DNA of 64,000 bases from Alphaproteobacteria bacterium (GCA_028871455.1 JAGWNF010000008.1:1-64000); one strand, 5' to 3'; positions 1 to 8,442 are shown, numbered from the stretch's first letter. A program made the numbers and translations. The notes: generated by a model from the letters alone, not told the origin.

Positions 1-117
1 GAGGCTAAGGCCGATGTGTTCGATTACATCGAGCGCTTCTACAATCCGAAACGCCGGCATTCGACAATCGGATATATGAGCCCTATGGAGTTCGAGATGA
101 AGGCGGGATTAGCTTAA
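1..117 (+). mobile_element. IS3-family transposase OrfB, C-terminal fragment cut by window edge
   Basis: The frame is open from base 1 and ends in TAA at 115-117, giving 38 residues. They match the end of the rve integrase core of IS3-type transposases: a Tyr-Ile-Glu-Arg-Phe-Tyr-Asn stretch, then Arg-Arg-His-Ser-Thr, Gly-Tyr and Ser-Pro-Met-Glu-Phe-Glu. The catalytic DDE residues would lie upstream, outside the window, so I cannot tell whether the element is intact. The right terminal repeat should follow within a few tens of bases; the segment 121-147 ends in CA as IS3 ends usually do, but I have no left end to compare it with. Confidence 0.85.
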
Positions 118-153
118 GCGGCTGTCAACCGAACCGGCAGCAGGCCAGTGACG

Positions 154-453
154 ATGAAGTTTCTCTTAGATCGGGCGTGGAGCTTTCTCGCCCTTTGTTT
201 GGCGCTTAATGCTTTCTTTAAGTGGTGGCTGACAGGCAGCTCGGCACTCGGGCCGCTTTATACGGTGATCGGGGCCGTTGCCGGTCTTGTATTCGAATTG
301 CCGGTCGCCATTCCTGTGGGACTTGTTGTTTTTGCGATCACACGGTTTGGCTTCCGCCATCCAGTGACCACACGCCTCACCGTGGTTTCCCTCGGGGTGG
401 GTTACGTTACCGACATTGTTTTAGATTATTACCTCTGGTTTCACTACAGATAG
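154..453 (+). CDS. small integral membrane protein of unknown function
   Basis: About 99 residues, with three or four hydrophobic segments (roughly residues 8-24, 35-65 and 77-97), so an inner-membrane protein. ATG at 154 or GTG at 148 could both serve as start, and neither has a strong ribosome site. The gene sits between a transposase end and a broken ComM-type gene. Its base composition is clearly poorer in G+C than the rest of the window (codons such as TTT, CTT and AAG are frequent), which suggests that it arrived with the mobile element. I do not recognise a family. Confidence 0.5.
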   Translation: MKFLLDRAWSFLALCLALNAFFKWWLTGSSALGPLYTVIGAVAGLVFELPVAIPVGLVVFAITRFGFRHPVTTRLTVVSLGVGYVTDIVLDYYLWFHYR

Positions 454-515
454 CCGTCCTGCCACGTCCCGCTTAATCCCGCCAAATCGCGGCCAGGTGC
501 GTTTGCTACCTAATA

Positions 516-677
516 CCGGACCGGCTGAAGCTGTCGGCGCGCGGCTATCACCGCGTGCTGCGCGTCGCGCGCACCCTGGCCGATCTCGAGGCGACCGACG
601 CCATCCGGCGCGTGCACCTCGCCGAGGCGCTGAGCTATCGCCGCATCGCCTTCGGCTGGGACGCGCTGGTGCGTTGA
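516..677 (+). pseudogene. C-terminal remnant of a ComM/YifB-type Mg-chelatase-like AAA protein
   Basis: The frame ending in TGA at 675-677 encodes [11 protein letters not shown], a run like Val-Ala-Arg-Thr-Leu-Ala-Asp-Leu, and then His-Leu-Ala-Glu-Ala-Leu-Ser-Tyr-Arg. This is the characteristic C-terminal signature of the YifB/ComM family (Mg-chelatase C-terminal domain; in transformation, ComM acts as a branch-migration helicase). Only about 54 of roughly 500 residues remain. No start codon or AAA core precedes it, and the similarity stops near base 516. With the transposase upstream, this reads as a gene destroyed by insertion or deletion. Confidence 0.75.
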
Positions 678-867
678 TCAGGCCGGGCGTGACGCGCCGG
701 CGAGCGCACGTGACCGAATCCGTACACCGCCGCGCTGAAATAGAATTCGCGGCGATGCTATCTATCTGACCTGACAGGAGGTTCTCGGACCGGCTTGCGG
801 CCGGCCGGTGGAAGGTCTAAACACGGCGCCTTCCAAACACCCCTCACCGGCATTAGGCATCGTTTCG

Positions 868-2760
868 ATGGCCCAAACGGCCGCGCTCAACGGGCATTCC
901 CACCACACGCACCAGAACCTGTACCTGGGCGCGTTGGGTGTCGTGTACGGCGACATCGGCACGTCGCCGCTCTACACGGTGAAACTCTGCTTCGTCGAGC
1001 TCGGCGGCGTCATCACGCATGTCAACGTCTACGGCGTGCTGTCGCTGCTGACCTGGGCGCTGATCACCGTCGTCACCGTCAAATACGTCACGCTCATCAT
1101 GCGCGTCGACAACCGCGGCGAGGGTGGCATTCTTGCGCTCACGGCGCTGGCGCTGCGCGCCGCCACCGGCCGGCCCAAGCTGCACTGGTGGATTCTCGCC
1201 GCCGGGCTATTGGGCGCATCGCTGTTCTACGGCGACGGCGTGATCACGCCGGCGATCTCGCTGCTGGGCTCCATCGAGGGCCTCAAGGTGGCGACGCCGC
1301 TCTTCGAGCCCTATGTGGTCCCGATCACGCTCGTGCTGCTGGTCGTGCTGTTCGCGCTGCAGCGCCACGGAACCGCGCGCATCGGCGGCGCATTCGGTCC
1401 GATCATCCTGATCTGGTTCGTCGTCATCGGCGCGCTCGGCGCGGTCGAGATCGTGCGCCAGCCGGAAATTCTGTGGGCGCTCGATCCGATTTACGGCGTC
1501 AGTCTGCTGGTCGAGCACCCGCTGCGCGGCTTCTTCCTGCTCGGCGCCGTCGTGCTGGTGTTCACCGGCTGCGAGACGCTCTACGCCGACATGGGTCATT
1601 TCGGTCGCCGGCCGATCCGCACCGACTGGCTGTTCTTCGTCTTTCCGGCACTGATGCTGAACTATCTCGGCCAGGGCGCCCTGCTGCTCGCAAATCCGGG
1701 GGCGCTGGCCAATCCCTTCTATCTGATGGCGCCGCACTGGGCGCTCTATCCGATGGTGGTGCTGGCAGCGGCGGCCACCGTGATCGCCTCGCAGGCGGTG
1801 ATTTCCGGCGCCTTCTCGATGACGCAGCAGGCGGTGCAGCTGGGCTACCTGCCACGATTCCAGATCCGGCACACCTCGGAGGAAGAGATCGGCCAGATCT
1901 ACGTGCCGCGCGTGAATCTCTTCCTCTTCATCGCGGTTGCGGCGCTGGTCGTCGGCTTCCGGAGCGCCGACCACCTCGGCACCGCCTACGGCATTGCGGT
2001 CACCGGCACCATGACGCTCACCACCGTCCTGGCGCTGGTCTATTCGGTCGGTGTCGCGCACTGGAATCCGCTACGGGCGACGCTGGTCTTCGGCTTCTTC
2101 CTGTTTGTCGACCTGCTGTTCTTTTCGGCCAATCTGCTCAAGTTCGTCGAGGGGGGCTGGTTCCCGCTGGCGGTTGGCGTCGCGATCTTCGTCATCATGT
2201 CGACCTGGATGGAGGGCCGCGACCGGTTGGCGCAGCAGCGCGCTCGCGGCGCGTTGCCGCTTTCAACGTTCCTCGAAACCATCAAGCCCGGCCATCCCGA
2301 GCGCGTCGACGGCACCGCCGTGTTCATGACCGCCAATCCCGAACTGGTTCCGGCCGCGCTGCTGCACAACCTGAAGCACAACAAGGTGCTACACGGGCGC
2401 GTCATATTGATGAAAATCGAGACGATCGACATTCCGCACGTGCCGGACGACCAGCGGCTCGAGGTCAAGGATCTCGATCACAACTTCCACACCGTGACGG
2501 TGCATTACGGCTTCATGGACGAGCCGAACATCCCGCGCGCGCTGGCGCAGCTGCGCCTGATGCAGCTCAAATGTAACCTGATGGAGACGTCGTTCTTCAT
2601 CGGCCGCGAGAAAGTGGTGGTGAGCGCTTCGACGTCGCGCTTCTGGCGCTGGCGCAAGCGGCTGTTCGTCTTCCTGCAGGCGACGATGGTCAACGCCACT
2701 GAATTCTTCCGCATCCCGTCGAACCGGGTGGTCGAGCTCGGCGGCCAGATCGAGGTTTGA
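868..2760 (+). CDS. kup: Kup-type low-affinity potassium uptake permease
   Basis: Potassium:proton symporter of the KUP/HAK/KT family in the inner membrane. Residues about 20-36 carry the family signature Val-Val-Tyr-Gly-Asp-Ile-Gly-Thr-Ser-Pro-Leu-Tyr. About twelve hydrophobic segments follow up to residue 450, and then a soluble C-terminal domain of about 170 residues. From ATG 868 the protein has 630 residues, the usual family length. The frame is also open to GTG 808, but the extra 20 residues look non-homologous; a strong AGGAGG at 776-781 is too far from either start. Alone on this strand; the next gene is convergent. Confidence 0.93.
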   Translation: MAQTAALNGHSHHTHQNLYLGALGVVYGDIGTSPLYTVKLCFVELGGVITHVNVYGVLSLLTWALITVVTVKYVTLIMRVDNRGEGGILALTALALRAATGRPKLHWWILAAGLLGASLFYGDGVITPAISLLGSIEGLKVATPLFEPYVVPITLVLLVVLFALQRHGTARIGGAFGPIILIWFVVIGALGAVEIVRQPEILWALDPIYGVSLLVEHPLRGFFLLGAVVLVFTGCETLYADMGHFGRRPIRTDWLFFVFPALMLNYLGQGALLLANPGALANPFYLMAPHWALYPMVVLAAAATVIASQAVISGAFSMTQQAVQLGYLPRFQIRHTSEEEIGQIYVPRVNLFLFIAVAALVVGFRSADHLGTAYGIAVTGTMTLTTVLALVYSVGVAHWNPLRATLVFGFFLFVDLLFFSANLLKFVEGGWFPLAVGVAIFVIMSTWMEGRDRLAQQRARGALPLSTFLETIKPGHPERVDGTAVFMTANPELVPAALLHNLKHNKVLHGRVILMKIETIDIPHVPDDQRLEVKDLDHNFHTVTVHYGFMDEPNIPRALAQLRLMQLKCNLMETSFFIGREKVVVSASTSRFWRWRKRLFVFLQATMVNATEFFRIPSNRVVELGGQIEV

Positions 2761-2767
2761 CGCGGAT

Positions 2768-3325
2768 CTAGGCGACGTTGCGGCCGCGCGCCGGCACTTC
2801 GTTACCCTCGACGATCGACCGATAGCGCTCCTCGAAGCGCGCGACGCCGTTGAGGTTGCGGATCTGCGGCGGAAAAACCTCGTCGGAGCGGAACGCAATG
2901 CCTGCGAGCGCGATCGCTGGATCGAGTCCGCCTTTGGCGAGCGGCAACACCAGGTGATGCGCCTCGAGCTCGCGATTGACGCCCCAGCGGAACGCGCTCA
3001 CCGAGTAGATCGGCGCGCGGTCGGCAAAGCAGGCGTGATGCAGCTCGCCGAGCGTCGCGAAATACGGGCCCAGATTCTCGTCGAGGTATTTCGCCGTTGG
3101 CTCGAAGCCCCAGCGGCGCACGATATTGGTGCCAACGACGCGGAAGCGGATGCGATTGCCGCGGTCGAGGAGGTCGCAGAGCAGGAGATGCGGCAGCAAC
3201 CGCGCGCCCATCTCCAGCGGGTCGATGTCCTTGCGTTCGGGCATGATGCGTTCGGCGCCGCGCTTGTCGTTCCAATAGCGCAGCAGCGGACCCAACACCG
3301 GATGGATCATGGCGTCGGCCAACAT
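2768..3325 (-). CDS. PAS-domain protein (PAS_5-like family)
   Basis: A 185-residue soluble protein. The order of elements (an N-terminal helix with Leu-Leu-Arg-Tyr-Trp, a Pro-Glu-Arg-Lys-Asp-Ile-Asp-Pro segment, then Arg-Phe-Arg-Val-Val-Gly-Thr) matches the alphaproteobacterial PAS_5 family, which is usually a stand-alone PAS-like sensory domain with no output domain. ATG 3325 is preceded by GAGG at five bases. The 185-bp upstream region is A+T-rich and carries two TTAACCAT motifs (minus strand, at 3367-3374 and 3455-3462), so CtrA-type cell-cycle control is possible. Ligand and partner are unknown. Confidence 0.75.
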   Translation of the reverse strand: MLADAMIHPVLGPLLRYWNDKRGAERIMPERKDIDPLEMGARLLPHLLLCDLLDRGNRIRFRVVGTNIVRRWGFEPTAKYLDENLGPYFATLGELHHACFADRAPIYSVSAFRWGVNRELEAHHLVLPLAKGGLDPAIALAGIAFRSDEVFPPQIRNLNGVARFEERYRSIVEGNEVPARGRNVA

Positions 3326-3366
3326 GCAGTCCTCGGTCTCACCTCGCCGCGAATTAGGCGCCGTTT

Positions 3367-3374
3367 ATGGTTAA
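3367..3374 (-). promoter_or_regulatory. CtrA-like half site TTAACCAT, distal of a pair upstream of the PAS gene
   Basis: The minus strand reads TTAACCAT, 42 bases upstream of the PAS-gene start codon. TTAACCAT is a known CtrA-associated half site in alphaproteobacteria. No second TTAA lies at the canonical 7-base spacing, so this is only a candidate. Confidence 0.35.
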
Positions 3375-3454
3375 TTTTTGGCTAAAGCGCGTAAAAGTTT
3401 AGCCGAGTCGGAGCCGGAAAGCCGCAGATTTCCTTGGTAAATGGCGCAAACTTT

Positions 3455-3462
3455 ATGGTTAA
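3455..3462 (-). promoter_or_regulatory. second CtrA-like half site TTAACCAT upstream of the PAS gene
   Basis: An identical octamer in the same orientation lies 88 bases further upstream. Both copies sit in the same flank context, TTTATGGTTAA on the plus strand. The exact repetition in a short intergenic region makes chance less likely than for one copy. Confidence 0.35.
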
Positions 3463-3510
3463 CGCCAGGCAAAGATTAATGTCGCACCGCGCCCAGCGGC
3501 CGGCAACGCG

Positions 3511-3873
3511 CTAATCGCGCGGCAGCATGCGGCCGAGATTCCGGCCGCCGAAGATGTGGACGTGAAAATGCGGCACTTCCTGGTTCGCGTTGACGCCGTG
3601 ATTGGCCAGGATGCGATAACCGCTATCGGCGACGCCGAGCTGCCGCGCCACCGCGCCGACCGCCTTGATGAAGGCGATCTGCTCCGCTGGCGAAGCCTTG
3701 GCGGCGAAATCGTCGATCGAGACGTATTCGCCCTTCGGGATTACCAGAACGTGCACCGGCGCCTGCGGCCGGATGTCGTTGAACGCCAGGGCGTGCTCGT
3801 CTTCGTACACTTTCTGGCAGGGAATCTCGCCGCGCAGGATGCGGGCGAAGATATTGTTGCGGTCATAGGCCAT
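3511..3873 (-). CDS. HIT-family (HinT-like) nucleotide-binding protein
   Basis: A cytosolic histidine-triad protein of 120 residues, the normal length for the HinT branch (purine nucleoside phosphoramidase). The triad His-Phe-His-Val-His-Ile lies near residues 105-110, and the family start Asn-Asn-Ile-Phe-Ala-Arg-Ile with Gly-Glu-Ile-Pro follows the N-terminus. I chose ATG 3873 because the similarity begins there and because it places the gene one base after the hisE stop. The frame is open about 32 codons further upstream, but into hisE. A HIT gene directly behind hisE suggests co-transcription. Confidence 0.9.
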   Translation of the reverse strand: MAYDRNNIFARILRGEIPCQKVYEDEHALAFNDIRPQAPVHVLVIPKGEYVSIDDFAAKASPAEQIAFIKAVGAVARQLGVADSGYRILANHGVNANQEVPHFHVHIFGGRNLGRMLPRD

Positions 3874-3874
3874 G

Positions 3875-4207
3875 TCAGCCGCCCGTGCGTGATTGCTTTT
3901 CCGCAACGCCAGAGCGGCCCTGGCGCGCCTCGAGCGTCCGCCAGATTTCCGCCGGCACGATGCCGGCATCGGCCCAAGCCACCAGCAGGTGATAAAGCAC
4001 GTCGGCGCTCTCGGCGATCAACCGGCTGCGATCGCCGCGGACCACCTCGATGCCGGCTTCGATCGCCTCCTCGCCGAGCTTCTTGGCGATGGCCGGTTTG
4101 CCGTCGCGCATGAGCTTCGCCGTATAGGAGATCGCCGGATCGGCGCCGCGCCGCGCCGCGATCACCGCAAACAGGCGGTCGAGTGTGCTGCCATCGATAT
4201 CGCTCAT
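3875..4207 (-). CDS. hisE: phosphoribosyl-ATP pyrophosphatase
   Basis: Second step of histidine biosynthesis: hydrolysis of phosphoribosyl-ATP to phosphoribosyl-AMP and pyrophosphate. It is an all-alpha MazG-like protein of 110 residues. Glu-Glu-Ala-Ile-Glu near residues 46-50 and Glu-Ser-Ala-Asp-Val-Leu-Tyr-His near 66-73 are the metal-binding helices of the HisE family. There is no HisI domain, so it is the monofunctional form. In relatives hisE commonly follows hisF; here a padR gene on the other strand (4359-4982) separates them, so hisE needs its own promoter. Confidence 0.93.
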   Translation of the reverse strand: MSDIDGSTLDRLFAVIAARRGADPAISYTAKLMRDGKPAIAKKLGEEAIEAGIEVVRGDRSRLIAESADVLYHLLVAWADAGIVPAEIWRTLEARQGRSGVAEKQSRTGG

Positions 4208-4297
4208 CGCTTTGCCTCGCGTTCCGGCCGATTTCTGACAGGTTTCGGCGCCTTTGCAAGCTGCGGCGCCGGGCTTCGCGCTGATCGGATATTTGGC

Positions 4298-4326
4298 TTG
4301 ACTATATGGATCGAAAAATATATCGT
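4298..4326 (+). promoter_or_regulatory. candidate promoter of the padR gene
   Basis: TTGACT at 4298-4303 and TATCGT at 4321-4326 are separated by 17 bases, a housekeeping-type arrangement. The local sequence is A+T-rich against a G+C-rich background. Transcription would start near 4332, which argues against ATG 4332 as the start codon and for ATG 4359. Confidence 0.45.
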
Positions 4327-4333
4327 AAGATAT
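4320..4333 (+). promoter_or_regulatory. palindromic operator-like site for the PadR regulator
   Basis: ATATC and GATAT form a perfect inverted repeat around the four bases GTAA. The site overlaps the proposed -10 hexamer, as expected for an autorepressor. PadR proteins are winged-helix dimers that bind A+T-rich inverted repeats at their own promoters. The link to this protein is an inference from position. Confidence 0.45.
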
Positions 4334-4358
4334 GTTTTACATAACGAGGGGTGCTTTC

Positions 4359-4982
4359 ATGTATGGTGTTTGTGGCGGTTTTGGGCCCGGTGGTCGACGC
4401 TTCATGCGTCACCGCCGCGGTCTTGGCCGGTTCGGCTGGTGGACGGAAGAGGGTGTCGGTTTCGGCCCGCGTGGTATGAGCGCCGGCCGCAAGCTCGGCA
4501 GCGGCGAGCTGCAGCTGCTCATCCTGGCGCTGCTCGAAGAACAGCCGCGCCACGGCTACGACCTCATCAAGGAGCTGACGGAACGTTCGGGCGGCTTCTA
4601 TGCACCGAGCCCCGGCATGGTCTATCCGGCGCTGACCTATCTCGAGGAGCTGGGCCACACCGCGGTCGAGGCCGAGGGCGCGAAGAAGCTTTATCGCATC
4701 ACCGAGTCTGGCAAGGCCGAGCTCGAGAAGAACCGTGAGACGGCGCGCGCCATTTTCGGCCAGTTCGAGCGCATCGCCCGCAAGATGGAGCGCATGCGGC
4801 GCTTCTTCGCCGGCGAGGCGGTCGAGGAGGACGTCGACGACCGCGCCGAGTTCCGCGCGGCGCGCCACGCCCTGCGCGAAGCGCTGCGTGCGGCGCGTGA
4901 CGCCTCGCCGGAGGCACAGCAGCGCGTGCTCGACATCGTCAAGCGCCTGACCGACGAGATTCGCGCCGCGCTGAAGCGCTAG
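4359..4982 (+). CDS. PadR-family transcriptional regulator
   Basis: Winged-helix repressor of 207 residues. After a Gly/Arg/Phe-rich N-terminal tail of about 45 residues comes the PadR core: Leu-Leu-Ile-Leu-Ala-Leu-Leu, Arg-His-Gly-Tyr-Asp-Leu-Ile, Pro-Gly-Met-Val-Tyr-Pro-Ala-Leu and Leu-Glu-Glu-Leu-Gly. A C-terminal helical region (residues about 125-205) should dimerise. ATG 4359 has AGGGG at -13 and is favoured over ATG 4332, which sits at the predicted transcript start. The gene lies inside the his cluster, convergent with hisF (4-base overlap of the 3' ends). Its target and inducer are unknown; the only operator-like site I see is its own. Confidence 0.88.
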   Translation: MYGVCGGFGPGGRRFMRHRRGLGRFGWWTEEGVGFGPRGMSAGRKLGSGELQLLILALLEEQPRHGYDLIKELTERSGGFYAPSPGMVYPALTYLEELGHTAVEAEGAKKLYRITESGKAELEKNRETARAIFGQFERIARKMERMRRFFAGEAVEEDVDDRAEFRAARHALREALRAARDASPEAQQRVLDIVKRLTDEIRAALKR

Positions 4983-5737
4983 AGCCGGACCGGAATCCCG
5001 GCGGCCTTGAGCGCCGCCTTGGCCTGCGCCACGCGGAACGTGCCGAAGTGGAAGATCGAGGCGGCGAGCACGGCGCTGGCGTGGCCGTCGCGCACGCCTT
5101 CCACCAGGTGCTCGAGCGCGCCGACGCCGCCCGAGGCGATCACCGGAATTGGCACGCCGTCGGCGATGGCGCGCGTGAGCGGAATGTCGAAACCGCGCTG
5201 CGTGCCGTCGCGGTCCATCGACGTCAGCAGGATCTCGCCCGCGCCGGAGGCCGCCATCCGCTTCGCCCATTCGATGGCATCGAGGCCGGTGCCGCGGCGG
5301 CCGCCGTGGGTGAAGACCTCCCATTTTCCGGCGCCGGCCTGCTTGGCGTCGATGGCGACGACGATGCACTGGCTGCCGAACTTCTCGGCCGCCTCGCGCA
5401 CCAGCTCGGGCCGCGCGACGGCGGCGGTATTGATCGAGGCCTTGTCGGCGCCGGCCAGCAGCAGCTTGCGAATGTCGTCGACCGAACGCACGCCGCCGCC
5501 GACGGTCAACGGCATGAAGCATTGTTCGGCCGTGCGGCGCACGACGTCATAGAGCGTGTCGCGATTCTCGGCCGACGCGGTGATGTCGAGGAAAGTCAGC
5601 TCGTCGGCGCCTTCGGCGTCGTAGACCTTGGCCTGCTCGACCGGATCGCCGGCGTCGACCAGGTCGACGAAATTGACGCCTTTGACGACCCGGCCGGCCT
5701 TGACGTCGAGACAGGGAATGACGCGGACTTTCAACAT
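4979..5737 (-). CDS. hisF: imidazole glycerol phosphate synthase, cyclase subunit
   Basis: The HisF (beta-alpha)8 barrel uses ammonia delivered by HisH to make imidazole glycerol phosphate and AICAR from PRFAR. It has 252 residues, the standard length. The catalytic aspartates are visible: Asp11 in Ile-Pro-Cys-Leu-Asp-Val and a second one near residue 130 in Val-Ala-Ile-Asp-Ala. The phosphate-binding loops Gly-Gly-Gly-Val-Arg and Ala-Ser-Gly-Gly-Val-Gly are present. The hisA stop lies directly upstream (hisF starts at 5737, hisA ends at 5738), so translation is probably coupled. Confidence 0.97.
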   Translation of the reverse strand: MLKVRVIPCLDVKAGRVVKGVNFVDLVDAGDPVEQAKVYDAEGADELTFLDITASAENRDTLYDVVRRTAEQCFMPLTVGGGVRSVDDIRKLLLAGADKASINTAAVARPELVREAAEKFGSQCIVVAIDAKQAGAGKWEVFTHGGRRGTGLDAIEWAKRMAASGAGEILLTSMDRDGTQRGFDIPLTRAIADGVPIPVIASGGVGALEHLVEGVRDGHASAVLAASIFHFGTFRVAQAKAALKAAGIPVRL

Positions 5738-6463
5738 CTAGGCCGCCATCAGCGCCAGCGCCGATTTGAGATCGACGCGGCCGTCATAGAGCGCGCGGCC
5801 GACGATGGCGCCGGCGATGCCGTCTTGCTCGTGCGCGCGCAGCGCCGCCAGGTCGTCGAGCGACGCGATGCCGCCCGAGGCGATCACCGGCGTCTTGAGC
5901 GCACGCGCCAGCGCCGCGGTCGCCGCGACGTTGACGCCCTGCAGCGCCCCATCGCGATCGATATCAGTGTAGACGATGGCGGCGGCACCGGCGTCCTCGA
6001 AACGGTGCGCCAGATCGTGCGCCGTCACCGACGCGGTCTCGGCCCAGCCCTCGACCGCGACCGTGCCGCCGCGCGCGTCGATGCCGAGGGCGATTCGGCC
6101 GGGCCAGCGCCGGCAGGCCTCGCGCACCAGATTGGGATTCTTCACCGCCGCGGTGCCGAGCACGACCCGCGCCACGCCGAAATCGAGCCATGCCTCGATG
6201 GTCGCCGCGTCGCGGATGCCGCCGCCGAGCTGCATTTTGATCTTGGTCTTCGCGATGATATCGCGAACAGGCGCGGCATTCTTGGGCTTGCCGGCGAAGG
6301 CGCCGTCGAGATCGACGACGTGGATCCATTGCGCGCCGGCCGCGGCGAATTCCCGCGCCTGCGCGGCGGGATCGTCGTTGAAGACGGTCGCGCTGTCCAT
6401 CGCGCCGCGCACCAGCCGCACGCAACGCCCGCCCTTGAGGTCGATCGCCGGATAGACGATCAC
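5738..6463 (-). CDS. hisA: phosphoribosylformimino-5-aminoimidazole carboxamide ribotide isomerase
   Basis: The HisA (beta-alpha)8 barrel performs the Amadori rearrangement ProFAR to PRFAR. It has 241 residues. The N-terminal Tyr-Pro-Ala-Ile-Asp-Leu-Lys-Gly-Gly carries the catalytic Asp8, and [24 protein letters not shown] contains the second one. The start is GTG 6463, whose GTGA overlaps the hisH stop. The frame stays open far upstream across hisH, an effect of high G+C, and that extension is not part of the gene. Confidence 0.96.
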   Translation of the reverse strand: MIVYPAIDLKGGRCVRLVRGAMDSATVFNDDPAAQAREFAAAGAQWIHVVDLDGAFAGKPKNAAPVRDIIAKTKIKMQLGGGIRDAATIEAWLDFGVARVVLGTAAVKNPNLVREACRRWPGRIALGIDARGGTVAVEGWAETASVTAHDLAHRFEDAGAAAIVYTDIDRDGALQGVNVAATAALARALKTPVIASGGIASLDDLAALRAHEQDGIAGAIVGRALYDGRVDLKSALALMAA

Positions 6464-7101
6464 GGCTTCCACCGCAGGAAATTGGCGATCAGCCGGAGGC
6501 CGGTCGCCTGGCTCTTCTCCGGATGGAACTGCACGCCGAAGAGATTGTCGCGGCCGACCGCGGCGGTGATCGGTCCGCCGTAATCGACCGTCGCCAGCAC
6601 GTGGCGCTTCTCCTGCGCCTCGAGCTGATAGGAGTGCACGAAATAGGCGTGATCGCCGCTCTTGAGGCCGTCGAGCAGCGGATGCGCGGCGGCGAGCTTG
6701 AGCTCGTTCCAGCCCATATGCGGAATCTTGAGCTTGGGATCGGCCGGCGCGATCGCCACCACTTCGCCCGGAATCCAGCCGAGGCCGTCGACCGTCTCGA
6801 ATTCGCGGCCGACCGTCGCCATCAGTTGCATGCCGACGCAGATGCCGAGGAACGGCCGGCGGCGGCCGATCACGGCCTCGTTCAGGGCCGCGATCATGCC
6901 GGGCACGGCTGCGAGGCCACGCTTGCAATCGGCGAAGGCGCCGACGCCCGGCAGTACGATGCGGTCGGCCACGGCGAGGGCACGCGCGTCGCCGGTCACC
7001 GTGACCGCCGTATCGAGATCGTGCTCGCGCGCCGCGCGCTCGAACGCCTTCGCGGCCGAGCGCAAATTGCCCGATCCGTAATCGATCAACACCGTCGACA
7101 T
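6460..7101 (-). CDS. hisH: imidazole glycerol phosphate synthase, glutaminase subunit
   Basis: Class I glutamine amidotransferase that supplies ammonia to HisF. It has 213 residues. The nucleophile is Cys88 in Gly-Ile-Cys-Val-Gly-Met-Gln, and the catalytic His and Glu are in Val-Gln-Phe-His-Pro-Glu-Lys-Ser near residue 195. The N-terminus Asp-Tyr-Gly-Ser-Gly-Asn-Leu-Arg-Ser is typical. It overlaps hisB by one base and hisA by four, so hisB-hisH-hisA-hisF form a compact operon. Confidence 0.97.
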   Translation of the reverse strand: MSTVLIDYGSGNLRSAAKAFERAAREHDLDTAVTVTGDARALAVADRIVLPGVGAFADCKRGLAAVPGMIAALNEAVIGRRRPFLGICVGMQLMATVGREFETVDGLGWIPGEVVAIAPADPKLKIPHMGWNELKLAAAHPLLDGLKSGDHAYFVHSYQLEAQEKRHVLATVDYGGPITAAVGRDNLFGVQFHPEKSQATGLRLIANFLRWKP

Positions 7102-7754
7102 CAGAGACTTCCGCCGAGCACGCCCTTGGTCGAAGGCACCGCTCCGGCGCGGCGAGGATCGATCGCGATGGCCTGGCGCAGCGCGCGCGCCAAGCCCTTG
7201 AAGCAGCTTTCGATGATGTGGTGGTTATTCTCGCCGTAGAGATTCTCGACATGCAGCGTCAGCCCGGCCGATTGGGCGAAGGCCTGGAACCACTCCTTGA
7301 ACAGCTCCGAATCCATCTGACCGAGCTTCTGCTTGGAGAACTTCACCTTCCAGATCAGATAGGGCCGGTTCGAGGCGTCGAGCGCGACGCGCGTCAGCGT
7401 CTCGTCCATCGGCACCATCGCCTCGCCCCAGCGGCCGATGCCGGCGCGGTCGCCCAGCGCCTTGGCGACCGCCTCGCCGACGGCATAGCCCGAATCCTCG
7501 GTGGTGTGGTGCTGATCGATGTGCAGGTCGCCTTGCGCCTTGAGCTCGATGTCGATCAGGCTGTGGCGGGCGAGCTGGTCGAGCATGTGATCGAGAAAGC
7601 CGATGCCGGTGTGGATGTCGCCCCGGCCCGCGCCGTCGAGGTCGACACGGGCGCGGATGCGGGTCTCGCGCGTGTTGCGCTCGACCTCGGCGACGCGGCG
7701 CTTGGACGGCCCGCGGCGCGACTTGGCTTTCGCTCTGGCGCTGGTTTTCGCCAT
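7101..7754 (-). CDS. hisB: imidazoleglycerol-phosphate dehydratase
   Basis: Dehydrates imidazole glycerol phosphate to imidazole acetol phosphate. It is the monofunctional form, without a histidinol-phosphatase domain. After a basic tail of about 25 residues come the two repeats with manganese ligands: [10 protein letters not shown], Asp-Gln-His-His-Thr-Thr-Glu-Asp and Asn-Asn-His-His-Ile-Ile-Glu. ATG 7754 is preceded by AAGGAG at a good distance; a TTG nine bases earlier is the alternative. First gene of the his operon and divergent from hslV, an arrangement common in alphaproteobacteria. Confidence 0.96.
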   Translation of the reverse strand: MAKTSARAKAKSRRGPSKRRVAEVERNTRETRIRARVDLDGAGRGDIHTGIGFLDHMLDQLARHSLIDIELKAQGDLHIDQHHTTEDSGYAVGEAVAKALGDRAGIGRWGEAMVPMDETLTRVALDASNRPYLIWKVKFSKQKLGQMDSELFKEWFQAFAQSAGLTLHVENLYGENNHHIIESCFKGLARALRQAIAIDPRRAGAVPSTKGVLGGSL

Positions 7755-7824
7755 CGGGATCAACTCCTTGCCGCGGTCTTGTAGCAGGCGGGTCGCATCC
7801 GTGCCAGCGCGGCCGGCGGTCCGC

Positions 7825-7855
7825 CTTGATTAAACGCCCCTGCGGCCTACATTTA
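7825..7855 (+). promoter_or_regulatory. candidate heat-shock (sigma-32 type) promoter of hslVU
   Basis: CTTGAT at 7825-7830 and CCTACATTT from 7846 resemble the alphaproteobacterial RpoH elements CTTGAA and CYTATNT, with 15 bases between them. The start codon of hslV lies 27 bases downstream. HslVU is a classical heat-shock operon, so the assignment is reasonable but not proven. Confidence 0.35.
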
Positions 7856-7881
7856 GGGCCGTTTCCTGCCGAAAGGACCTC

Positions 7882-8442
7882 ATGCAAGATCAATCCGCGA
7901 CGTCCTGGCACGGCACCACCATTCTCTCCGTGCGCAAGGGCGGCAAGGTCGTGATCGCCGGCGACGGCCAGGTCACGATGGGCAACACCATCATCAAATC
8001 GAACGCCAAGAAGCTGCGGCGTCTCGGCAACGGCAGCGTGATCGCCGGTTTCGCCGGCGCGACCGCCGATGCCTTCGCGCTGTTCGAGCGGCTCGAGGCC
8101 AAGCTCGAGCAGCACCCGGGCCAGCTCGCCCGCGCCTGCGTCGAGCTCGCCAAGGACTGGCGCACCGACCGCTATCTCCGCCGGCTCGAGGCGATGATGG
8201 CGGTCGCCGACAAGGAAGCCTCGCTGGTGCTTTCCGGCACCGGCGACGTGCTCGAGCCTGAAAGCGGCATCATCGGCATCGGCTCGGGCGGGCCCTACGC
8301 CCTCGCCGCGGCGCGCGCGCTGCTCGACCGGCCCGATCTCGACGCCGAGGCCATCGTGCGCAAGTCGATGACGATCGCCGCCGAGATCTGCATCTACACC
8401 AACAGCAGCGTCACGCTCGAATCGCTCGACACCGTAAAATGA
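7882..8442 (+). CDS. hslV: ATP-dependent protease subunit HslV (ClpQ)
   Basis: Proteasome-like peptidase ring that works with HslU on misfolded proteins in the cytosol. The catalytic N-terminal threonine of the mature enzyme is Thr12 in His-Gly-Thr-Thr-Ile-Leu-Ser-Val-Arg, so the first eleven residues are a propeptide, as in other alphaproteobacterial HslV. [10 protein letters not shown] and Gly-Ser-Gly-Gly-Pro-Tyr-Ala are family blocks. It has 186 residues, and GAAAGGA precedes the ATG. The stop overlaps the hslU start in ATGA. Confidence 0.97.
   Translation: MQDQSATSWHGTTILSVRKGGKVVIAGDGQVTMGNTIIKSNAKKLRRLGNGSVIAGFAGATADAFALFERLEAKLEQHPGQLARACVELAKDWRTDRYLRRLEAMMAVADKEASLVLSGTGDVLEPESGIIGIGSGGPYALAAARALLDRPDLDAEAIVRKSMTIAAEICIYTNSSVTLESLDTVK

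Noticed and set aside
5738-7252. long minus-strand frame that continues upstream of hisA across hisH and into hisB
   Set aside because: High G+C keeps an extra frame open; only the part from GTG 6463 has HisA homology.
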